From assembly GCA_035629335.1 (NCBI GenBank), contig DASPIB010000001.1, positions 738,473 through 802,472 of the forward strand: a stretch of 64,000 nt of DNA, read 5' to 3'. Source of the stretch: Verrucomicrobiia bacterium (GTDB lineage Bacteria; Patescibacteriota; Saccharimonadia; Saccharimonadales; Saccharimonadaceae). The notes beneath the pieces were generated by a model, which saw only the letters and a list, made by a program, of their open reading frames with translations, made no database searches and had not been told where the DNA came from. Positions 51,320 through 58,505 of this stretch are shown one piece after another. A program made the translations under genes and the position numbers. Within the stretch, counting starts at the first letter, position 1; each line of letters starts with the position of its first letter.

Positions 51320-51916
51320 ATGACTCAACTCAAGAAATGGCACATTACTAAATCTCGCTATATTGTTAACGACCGATGGCTCAAGCTTCGCGCAGATGAC
51401 TGCTTAACAGCCGATGGACACAAAATCGCACCTTATTATGTAGTAGAGCATCCGGAGTGGGCAAATTGTTTTGTTATTGACGATCAAATGCAGGTACTCC
51501 TGGTGAATCACTATCGCCATGGTATCGGTGAATATCTTCCCGAACTTGTCAGTGGCGGCATCGACGCTTCCGATAGCTCGCCGCTAGCTGGAATTACCCG
51601 CGAACTAAAGGAAGAGCTGGGCTATGTTGGCGGGGAAGTGCATCCAATTGGCGCGAGCTACCCAAACTCGGCCAGCCACACCAATCGAGTGCATTCGTTT
51701 ATCGCGTTTGGCGGAGGCTGCCAACAACCGCAACAACTCGAAAACGGCGAAGACTTAGAAATTATTAAAATGCCGTTTAAAGACTTTGCGACGATGATCC
51801 AAGATCCTACCTCTGGCACTTACCAAAGCATGCACCTGGCGACAATCTTTTTCGCCTTTCAGTTTATTAAAAAATCTTCCTTACCCGAGCTGCAAGAAAT
51901 TAAAAAGTTGCTATAA
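51320..51916 (+). CDS. ADP-sugar-type Nudix hydrolase
   Basis: The 198-residue protein has the ADP-ribose pyrophosphatase layout: an N-terminal strand domain, LVSGGIDASDSSPLAGITRELKEELG (Nudix box), and a Pro-rich YPNSASHTNRVHSF after it. It probably hydrolyses ADP-ribose or a related nucleotide sugar. A consensus AGGAGGT lies 7 bases before the ATG. Confidence 0.88.
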   Translation: MTQLKKWHITKSRYIVNDRWLKLRADDCLTADGHKIAPYYVVEHPEWANCFVIDDQMQVLLVNHYRHGIGEYLPELVSGGIDASDSSPLAGITRELKEELGYVGGEVHPIGASYPNSASHTNRVHSFIAFGGGCQQPQQLENGEDLEIIKMPFKDFATMIQDPTSGTYQSMHLATIFFAFQFIKKSSLPELQEIKKLL

Positions 51917-52103
51917 CGTACGAATATTCGGTAAAGGTTTTCACTTTGCAACCCTGTTTTTCTGAGTGCTATCAAATTGACAATAAAAAACTAGTAAAAT
52001 AAGCAACATTTTGTTTGACACTGGACCCAAAATTGCCTATGCTTTAAACATAAGCAAATTTATGCTTGGGGAATAAATAAACAAAAGGGAAATAGGGGAA
52101 GGT

Positions 52104-53855
52104 ATGAGCAATGCAAATACTGTCGAACGATTAAGTTCGTTCGCAAAGCGCTTTGCGGCTTACGCACTCAGTCTGTTCGCAGTCGCGAGTGGCGTAGTGC
52201 TTTTTAGCGCAGCACCAGAAGCAAGTGCCGCACCAGCAACATGTAACGGAACAACGGTAGTAGCCGGTTTCAATCGTGAGCGATGGTGTGGCTTTTTTAC
52301 AAACACCGGCTGGACGGACGGGCCAGCACTCCGTGGCGGTACTTATAGTAACGTGCCAAGCCCAGGTGGTTCGTACGTTGAACCAACTGCAGCTAATCCA
52401 GGTGTACCCGCAGAAGTAGATACGGCTGCAGAGTACATTGCAATGGTAGAAAGCGACTTAAACAGCAGCGACCCACGGGCCGTCACCGCTGCCCAATTCG
52501 TGATCTTAAAGATGATTGGCGTCCAGCCAGCACCAGGGGCAACTGTTCCAAAATCTGTTACCCCAGAACAGCTGGCTGACTGGAAGGCTCGAGTCATGAG
52601 TTATGCCAACACCACTGATGCAGCAGGTAACTCAACCGGCGTAAATGGTTCAGTCACCTGGAAAGAACCAACTCATTTGCCGTGTGGCGCCATAAACACT
52701 TACTACTTGATTGACCAAAACGATGTTGGGTCATTCTTTACTGACACTGTCAACGATCCGAATTGCCCAAATCCAGCATTCACCGAAGAATATATTACTT
52801 TCCGCGATGCGGGCGGTAATATCCTCTTCCAAATTCGCCGTATCTGCTTTAACCCAGCCGGCACATTCTTGGCACTTGCACCTGCGCCAGAAAACGGCAC
52901 CGTTGGTAACCAAATTTTTGAAGATAACGACAAAGATGGCGTATACGACCCAGCAAAAGGCGACAAGCCAATCCCAGGTGTCACGGTAGCAATCTACCGC
53001 ACCGACAGTAGCTGTACATTGGATCCAACTCAGCTGGTCACGACAACCACGACCGACGCTGACGGCCTTTATCAGTTCACTAATCTGCCAGTTACCAGCC
53101 TCGAAGGAACCTTTGCGCGCTATATTGTGGTGGTGACAGACGACAATAATGTCCTGGCGAGATACACCAACACACAAGGTACGCCAAATACCGATAATAA
53201 TGGCCAGGACCCAGTCGGTTACTGCGTAGAGATAAGTTTAAGCACTCCGAGCAACCAAACAGGTGACTTTGGCTACTGGCAGCCCTATAGCCTTGGTAAC
53301 CGTGTTTGGATTGACACTAACAACTCGGGCAATATTGATGCAGCCGATGGCCCTAACCCGGGTGTCGCCGGTGTTACTTTGGCACTTTACGACTGTACAG
53401 GAACACAAATTGCTACCACCACGACTGACAGCGCAGGCTATTACCGCTTCGACAACTTGAACCCTGGCTGTTACGAAGTTGAAGTGGTCAGTGACAACTT
53501 TATGGCTGGTAATTCGCTTGAATCATGCAATATCAGTTCAACCGGCGCCCTACAAAGCGCAGATCCTAACAACGACACCGAGAGCGATGATAACGGTATC
53601 GACCCTGCCCAAGCTGGCGATGCCGTACGCTCAGGGCAAGTCACGCTCGCCATTGGCGAACCAGCTAACGAAACAGACCTCGCACCTAGCGGGCAAGGCG
53701 CACCAAACGATGCAGCCAACATGACGGTCGACTTCGGCTTCAACTGTGAAGAACTAGCCGACACCGGTACATCAGTATCACTCGTTGCCACTATCGGCGG
53801 CATCCTTGCCCTCGCCGGTGGCGCACTGGCCTGGCGCTTCCGCAGCGTGCGCTAG
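52104..53855 (+). CDS. LADTG-anchored surface protein with two SdrD B-like domains
   Basis: A signal peptide (about 1-40, ending near ASAAPA) is followed by a Cys-containing domain of about 200 residues with an ERWCGFF segment that may be a thioester-type domain. Two SdrD B-like repeats follow (VGNQIFEDNDKDGVYD and LGNRVWIDTNNSGNID, each with a calcium-type Asp/Asn loop). It ends with ELADTG, a hydrophobic segment and RFRSVR. The LAxTG form matches class E sortases; the enzyme at 5632-6921 is a candidate. Predicted cell-surface adhesin. Confidence 0.9.
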   Translation: MSNANTVERLSSFAKRFAAYALSLFAVASGVVLFSAAPEASAAPATCNGTTVVAGFNRERWCGFFTNTGWTDGPALRGGTYSNVPSPGGSYVEPTAANPGVPAEVDTAAEYIAMVESDLNSSDPRAVTAAQFVILKMIGVQPAPGATVPKSVTPEQLADWKARVMSYANTTDAAGNSTGVNGSVTWKEPTHLPCGAINTYYLIDQNDVGSFFTDTVNDPNCPNPAFTEEYITFRDAGGNILFQIRRICFNPAGTFLALAPAPENGTVGNQIFEDNDKDGVYDPAKGDKPIPGVTVAIYRTDSSCTLDPTQLVTTTTTDADGLYQFTNLPVTSLEGTFARYIVVVTDDNNVLARYTNTQGTPNTDNNGQDPVGYCVEISLSTPSNQTGDFGYWQPYSLGNRVWIDTNNSGNIDAADGPNPGVAGVTLALYDCTGTQIATTTTDSAGYYRFDNLNPGCYEVEVVSDNFMAGNSLESCNISSTGALQSADPNNDTESDDNGIDPAQAGDAVRSGQVTLAIGEPANETDLAPSGQGAPNDAANMTVDFGFNCEELADTGTSVSLVATIGGILALAGGALAWRFRSVR

Positions 53856-53874
53856 ATAGCTATCTATTGCATCT

Positions 53875-53912
53875 ACAAACAAAAGGCACCCGTATCGGTG
53901 CCTTTTGTTTGT
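53875..53912 (+). terminator. Rho-independent terminator
   Basis: A perfect 16-bp stem (53875-53890 with 53897-53912) with a 6-base loop and T-rich 3' arm, 20 bases after the LADTG gene. Confidence 0.88.
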
Positions 53913-54005
53913 TATCACGTTACTTATTTTACTTAAGAGGATTTAACTTTTATTGTTGCGCCTCGTCAAATCTTTTTTTGGCGAGGCGCAGCTTTCTAGC
54001 TGTTT

Positions 54006-54326
54006 CTACACAATCGTGACATCAGTACTGTACTTTGTCGGCACTCGAATCCCGAGCACAATAGCACTCAGAACCTCTAGGTCATTGATCGGCTGGCTTG
54101 GATCCCGGAAGATTTCCAGTGTCCTAGTTCCCTTGTACCATTTTGACTTGAAAACCAGCTCGATAGCCTTAGCGCCTTCTTTCAGCTGAATGACCACCTG
54201 ATCCTTAAGTGAAGCATCGGGAACAACCAGAACGTCTTCTCGAGAAAGAGCGGCAGGAAGATTCGCTACACGAATAGCTTCTGTTTCTGCAGGAATCGTA
54301 AATCGTGCCACTTCGCTTACGCCCAT
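54006..54326 (-). CDS. Hypothetical protein, 106 residues
   Basis: No family is recognised. The product begins with MGVSEVARFTIPAETEAI and is strand-rich. AAGGAGA lies 6 bases before the ATG at 54326, and a CATAAT box about 40 bases upstream gives the leader; an upstream in-frame codon at 54389 has none. It lies next to a VOC gene on the same strand. Confidence 0.62.
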   Translation of the reverse strand: MGVSEVARFTIPAETEAIRVANLPAALSREDVLVVPDASLKDQVVIQLKEGAKAIELVFKSKWYKGTRTLEIFRDPSQPINDLEVLSAIVLGIRVPTKYSTDVTIV

Positions 54327-54395
54327 GAGCAGTCTCCTTGTCACTAGTAGAACTAGCCCATTATGCCAGGATAGGTAGGTAAAAGGCAATATCTA

Positions 54396-54809
54396 TCAGC
54401 TCTGTTTGGCAATATCCACCATCCACTGCACACCAAACCCGTCAACCACCATCCCAAATACATCACCCCAAGGTGCTGTGTCTAAGGGCATCACCACGGT
54501 GCCGCCTTCGGCAAGCTTATCCCAAAAGCCGCGCAGCTCTTGCTCGTTATCGCCGCTAAGCGCCATGGCAAAGTTATTTCCGGGCGTGTATTCCATGCTG
54601 CTTGGTGTGTCGGCAGCCATAAAAGCAACGCTATCGGCCTGCAGCATCGCGTTCATTACTTTATCGCCATCCGCCGGATCTTGCGGCATGTCAGCGTATT
54701 CTTTAAAAGTGGCGATATCGAGCTTGCCACCAAACACCGACTGATAAAATTCCATAGCTTGTCGAGCGTTATCTTTAAAATTAAGGTAAGGGTAAACTTG
54801 TGTTTTCAT
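54396..54809 (-). CDS. PhnB-like VOC-superfamily protein
   Basis: The 137-residue protein matches the PhnB/3-demethylubiquinone-type VOC pattern: YPYLNFKDNARQAMEFYQSVFGGK at the start, a central strand pair with MLQADSVAFMAAD, and a final WGDVFGMVVDGFGVQWMV. The natural substrate is unknown. It runs on the minus strand, with a promoter-like TATAAT region upstream of 54809. Confidence 0.86.
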   Translation of the reverse strand: MKTQVYPYLNFKDNARQAMEFYQSVFGGKLDIATFKEYADMPQDPADGDKVMNAMLQADSVAFMAADTPSSMEYTPGNNFAMALSGDNEQELRGFWDKLAEGGTVVMPLDTAPWGDVFGMVVDGFGVQWMVDIAKQS

Positions 54810-54928
54810 TTTATATTCTTTTTATTTTTTAGTATTGTTCATTAATTATACTCTTCTTCAAAATCAATTACCATATATATCCAGTGCGTGATATACTATC
54901 TTGGACCCGCAAAAGAGAGGTGGAAGTT

Positions 54929-55765
54929 GTGGATCTGCACAAGCCGATCAACACCGATAACGATCGCTGGATCGCAAAAAGCGGAGGTAAGCCTTTCGCA
55001 ATTATCATCCTCGATCACATTTCCCAGGTAAGGGCCGTCGTCGTGCTCAAGAACGCCTCGGCCAAAGATAAGCTTCAGCTTCTCAGACTCTGCTTGTCGC
55101 ACGCAATGCAAATCTGTATTAATCGGCACCACACTGGAGTGGGCGGGAAGTTTGCTCAACCATTCGGCGCGCCAAAGCTCACCCATAAAGATTCCGATGC
55201 ATACATGAACCTTAGCAGGCTGCATGATGAAGTAGTAGCGGCATCGCTTCCAGAGGTGAAGCAAGGGCTAACAGGATGGGGCATTCCGGTATACGACCAA
55301 GCGACCTCGCTCGATTTCAAGCAGGTACTGCAGGACGTTGCGAAGAACACGCCTCTTAAGCCACATGGGGTTAGCCTAAGCGTGGCTCATTCCTATCTGC
55401 ACTATGGCGAAGTAATGGTTAAAGCTAGTACCACCGACAAGTTCTTTTTTTGGAGCAATAAAGCACCAGCGCAGGAGAACCCCGGCAAAAAGGGTTTTCA
55501 AAGAGGGCTCGAGATCAATGGGGCGACAGACATTGTTTTGACTCGGGGCACTCCGTTTATTCGCCTGTCGGCTCCCGAGGGGGCGAGTAAGGATCGTAAG
55601 TGGACCAGAATGACGGCCCCCTCGTGCGCAGAGTGCCAAAGCTTTACTGTTGTAGTTGATGAGCCGTTTGTGCTTGGCAACCCCGACAGTTTGGTGAAGC
55701 CCCTTAAGGCGGCGTTGATGCTGGATAAGACTTACATCGAGGTATGGCAGTACAACACGCGTTAA
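54929..55765 (+). CDS. Hypothetical protein, 278 residues
   Basis: No family is recognised. The N-terminal half has helices with several Cys and His; a central basic region includes FWSNKAPAQEN. Cys pair SCAEC near residue 230 may bind metal. I choose the GTG at 54929 because AGAGAGG lies 8 bases upstream, about 33 bases after a TATACT box; the frame is open upstream to 54884. A perfect 12-bp terminator follows. Confidence 0.66.
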   Translation: MDLHKPINTDNDRWIAKSGGKPFAIIILDHISQVRAVVVLKNASAKDKLQLLRLCLSHAMQICINRHHTGVGGKFAQPFGAPKLTHKDSDAYMNLSRLHDEVVAASLPEVKQGLTGWGIPVYDQATSLDFKQVLQDVAKNTPLKPHGVSLSVAHSYLHYGEVMVKASTTDKFFFWSNKAPAQENPGKKGFQRGLEINGATDIVLTRGTPFIRLSAPEGASKDRKWTRMTAPSCAECQSFTVVVDEPFVLGNPDSLVKPLKAALMLDKTYIEVWQYNTR

Positions 55766-55770
55766 GCTCG

Positions 55771-55800
55771 TCCCTGCAGCGGCCCTATCCGCTGCAGGGA
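55771..55800 (+). terminator. Rho-independent terminator
   Basis: A perfect 12-bp stem (55771-55782 with 55789-55800), 6-base loop and a strong T run, 6 bases after the stop at 55765. Confidence 0.9.
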
Positions 55801-55814
55801 TTTTTATTTTAGGC

Positions 55815-56204
55815 CTAATACGCGCCAGCTCGCTCGGGCGCGCTGACAATCATTACAGTACCAGCCGGATCAGTGATCCAGTGTTTGTCGGCCGGAATTT
55901 GCTCGAACTCATCTTTAGTTGTCACACCGCGCGTTCGAAGATAGTCGGTGGCTTTTGCCACATCTGGCGTTTGAATCTCCAGCCAGGCTTCGCTGTGGGT
56001 ATAATTATCAACGCAATCAAGCCATACCGTATTTGGCCCAAACACCACCGAATGCGTGCGCGAAACGGTAGGGTTATCGATTGCTTCTTCCTTGACTTCT
56101 AGTTTTAAGGTGTCTCGGTAGAACGCTACCGTGTCTTCATAACAATATTTTGGTATTTTTAGAGCGATGTTTACCCCGCCGGTAAAAGTAATCTCTGGAT
56201 CCAT
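55815..56204 (-). CDS. VOC-superfamily (glyoxalase-like) protein
   Basis: The 129-residue protein has the paired-module VOC fold: GGVNIALKIPKYCYEDTVAFYRDTL, then a second module with AWLEIQTPDVAKATDYL, closing DPAGTVMIVSAPE. AGGAG lies 8 bases before the ATG at 56204. Substrate unknown. It is the third VOC protein in the window. Confidence 0.83.
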   Translation of the reverse strand: MDPEITFTGGVNIALKIPKYCYEDTVAFYRDTLKLEVKEEAIDNPTVSRTHSVVFGPNTVWLDCVDNYTHSEAWLEIQTPDVAKATDYLRTRGVTTKDEFEQIPADKHWITDPAGTVMIVSAPERAGAY

Positions 56205-56416
56205 TTTTGTTGCTCCTGTTTGTTTTATTGATAGCAGTAGCAGTATAGCATAGCCAAGCGAGTAATTACCCTCGAGGCGATACCACATCAACACCCAACA
56301 GTATCTTTTTGTTGCATGCTTGATTTATTTTTAATTTTGTGATATAAATATACACATAGTTTACCGCTGCTCTTTGTGGGCGGGCCGGAGCTTGTACCGA
56401 ATCAGAGGAGAAACTC

Positions 56417-57028
56417 GTGCTTTCTTGGTTACTGTTTTTCTTTCGCCCGTTCCGCACTGCATTGCAGGCCGCCCTGGCCAACCCGGTTCAGGACAGCGAC
56501 CTGGAGGAATTGCTCAGAAAGCGTCAGCAGCTCGACGCGCAGTTGATGGACTACATCGCCGCGCGTCGAACGCGTAAGCTGGAGCAACAGAACACGGAGA
56601 TGAAGCTGCAGATCGCAGCACTTACTGCCCGGCTCGAAGAGCTGGAGGCGACTACCGCCGCCAATGTTTCGGTGGCGGTTCTGAACTCGCCGGCACTCGC
56701 TCTGCTTATCCAACAGCACGTCGATGCGGCACGTGTCATCGAGACCCGTGTGATCGAGAAGCGGACCGTTGTCCGCAACCGCTGGCACATCGAGAAGATG
56801 TTCAGCTGGGTCGGTGCGTTGATCGGCATGGTTGTTGGTGTCGTCGCTGGGCTGTTGCTCAACTACTTCCTCAACGCCGAGCCGGTGATCTTCGAGGCAA
56901 TTGGCAAGCAGGTTACCGTGGATGGCTGGATTGACTTCCCGTGGGTCAAGATCCTCATCGTAGGCGTCTTGGCTCTCGCCTGTGGCCTGGTTGGCGGGTC
57001 GCTGTTCGGCCGTCGCGACAAGAACTGA
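56417..57028 (+). CDS. Coiled-coil membrane protein, 203 residues
   Basis: A hydrophobic start (MLSWLLFFFRPF), a coiled-coil-like helix rich in Glu, Leu, Gln (about 35-85), and two membrane segments (about 130-155 and 178-197) with Gly-rich turns. The start is a GTG with AGGAGA upstream. Codons are strongly G+C-rich. The next gene starts 9 bases after its stop. No family is recognised. Confidence 0.7.
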   Translation: MLSWLLFFFRPFRTALQAALANPVQDSDLEELLRKRQQLDAQLMDYIAARRTRKLEQQNTEMKLQIAALTARLEELEATTAANVSVAVLNSPALALLIQQHVDAARVIETRVIEKRTVVRNRWHIEKMFSWVGALIGMVVGVVAGLLLNYFLNAEPVIFEAIGKQVTVDGWIDFPWVKILIVGVLALACGLVGGSLFGRRDKN

Positions 57029-57037
57029 GGTTAAAAA

Positions 57038-57769
57038 ATGGTTGTCAAGAGAAGTGCGTTGTTGGCGTTGGCAGTAGTATTACTGTTCGTGGGCGGGCTC
57101 AGCCTGCTCAGTGGTATCAGCACTGTCGACGTTCAGATGGCCGCACCCACCCCCGCGGTGGGTACGCCTACAGAAGAAACTCCGCTGTGCGAAATGCAGA
57201 GCGATACCTTCACCAACTACGCCACGTGGCGCAGCACGACGAAAGAAAAGCCGTGGTCCTTCGGGCCACCATCCATCACCAACGTACGCGACGGGCACAC
57301 CCCATTCGCCCCCATCACAAAGGCGCCTGAACTCAACCAGACGACCAATGAGCTGATCACTCGGCTCTGCGGTTACGTCAGCGAGGAAGGCTACCCAGTT
57401 GGGGGCGACGATGCCCTCTATCGGGCTCTGATGAGCGCGGCAGATGACAGCAATCCCAATTATGCGTTCACGCTTCGCCAGTGGCGCGAGAGCGTGAAGA
57501 CCTTCGTCAACGAAAGGCTTCAGTTCGACCAAGCGCGCATCGAATGGCGCGCCCACGAAGAGGCGTACAGCTTCTTCATGGAGCCCGTGCCAAACGCGGT
57601 CCACATTGGCATCTCGAAGGTGCACAACGCGGGCTGGTACTACATCATCCCGCTGAAGTTGCAGAATGGCACGGTCCGTACGTTGAGTCTTCGGCTCGAC
57701 TGCGGCTTCCAGCCGGCATTCTGGAGCCTGGGGGAGATCCCTTCCACGCTCAGCCACCTCCTTATCTGA
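57038..57769 (+). CDS. Exported or membrane-anchored protein, unknown function
   Basis: A single N-terminal hydrophobic segment (LLALAVVLLFVGGLSLLSG) precedes a 210-residue exterior region with four Cys (CEMQ, LCGY, DCGF and others) and no recognised domain. It shares an operon and G+C-rich codons with the preceding coiled-coil membrane gene. A long perfect terminator follows. Confidence 0.7.
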   Translation: MVVKRSALLALAVVLLFVGGLSLLSGISTVDVQMAAPTPAVGTPTEETPLCEMQSDTFTNYATWRSTTKEKPWSFGPPSITNVRDGHTPFAPITKAPELNQTTNELITRLCGYVSEEGYPVGGDDALYRALMSAADDSNPNYAFTLRQWRESVKTFVNERLQFDQARIEWRAHEEAYSFFMEPVPNAVHIGISKVHNAGWYYIIPLKLQNGTVRTLSLRLDCGFQPAFWSLGEIPSTLSHLLI

Positions 57770-57776
57770 TCGGTAC

Positions 57777-57829
57777 GCCGCGAGGCCGACGGACACGACC
57801 CACCAGTCGTACTCCGTCGGCCTCGCGGC
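57777..57829 (+). terminator. Long terminator hairpin
   Basis: A perfect 17-bp GC-rich stem (57777-57793 with 57813-57829) with a 19-base loop, 8 bases after the stop at 57769. A second, short hairpin CCGCC/GGCGG followed by five Ts lies at 57841-57860. Confidence 0.85.
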
Positions 57830-57874
57830 CAACAACTTTTCCGCCAATCCGGCGGTTTTTCATAGTTTAAAACA

Positions 57875-57899
57875 GGCGAACCTTTAGAAGAGGTTCGCC
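57875..57899 (-). terminator. Terminator hairpin
   Basis: A perfect 9-bp stem (57875-57883 with 57891-57899) lies just beyond the 3' end of the minus-strand LuxR-like gene. Confidence 0.72.
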
Positions 57900-57913
57900 A
57901 TGGTATTTCTGCC

Positions 57914-58360
57914 TTACGTTACTCGCGGCACCTTCGCTCGCACACAAACAAAAACGGCCTGGTTACGATCGCGATAGCCTGTGTTATCGAAAATAGCCCT
58001 AAAGTACTGAGCCACGAGACCGTCAGAAGCCTTAAGTTTTGCCGCAATTGCGTAATTTTCATACCCATCAGCTGCAAGCCAGATGATCTTGCGGTGGTTC
58101 TCAAAGAGGTCCTCAAACTCAAGCATCGGCACGGGAATCGTCTTGTCCAGCTCTGCTTCATCAAACAAGCCACTCTGGTACGCCTTCACCGCCGCATGCA
58201 GACGGTTTCTGGCGCGCGCCGCCTTTACGGCCTTGGCAGTTAGGGCAGTGAAGGCATTTTCACTAACATTCAACGCAGCCGCTCGCTGTTTTTGAGAAGT
58301 ATACATCACGTAGGCCTGCAGTGCGTCGATTTGCTCTGGTGTAAGGTTAAGCCGGGACAC
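57914..58360 (-). CDS. Protein with two LuxR-like helix-turn-helix units
   Basis: Two segments repeat the GerE/LuxR pattern: LTPEQIDALQAYV...KQRAAALNVSENAFTAL...RNRLHAAVKAYQSGL, and later IIWLAADGYENYAIAAKLKASDGLVAQYFRAIF...DRNQAV. No receiver or sensor domain is present. I choose the GTG at 58360 for its AGGAG site 7 bases upstream and a TATACT box about 35 bases before; upstream in-frame residues to 58516 would precede the promoter. It may be a small transcription regulator. Confidence 0.68.
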   Translation of the reverse strand: MSRLNLTPEQIDALQAYVMYTSQKQRAAALNVSENAFTALTAKAVKAARARNRLHAAVKAYQSGLFDEAELDKTIPVPMLEFEDLFENHRKIIWLAADGYENYAIAAKLKASDGLVAQYFRAIFDNTGYRDRNQAVFVCVRAKVPRVT

Positions 58361-58505
58361 GTTAGCTCCTAACCGAATCAATGAGACATTAGGGAGTATA
58401 TCATTTTGGACCTCTCTTCTTCCAGCTGCAATTTGCCGTTTTGCTTTTATCCGTGCTGCTGCTATAGTTAAGACACATTTAATATTTTGGGGAAGAAATT
58501 TGTCT

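Noticed and set aside
57080-57847. 255-residue minus-strand frame
   Set aside because: Antisense to the exported-protein gene, which has a signal-like N-terminus and a terminator.
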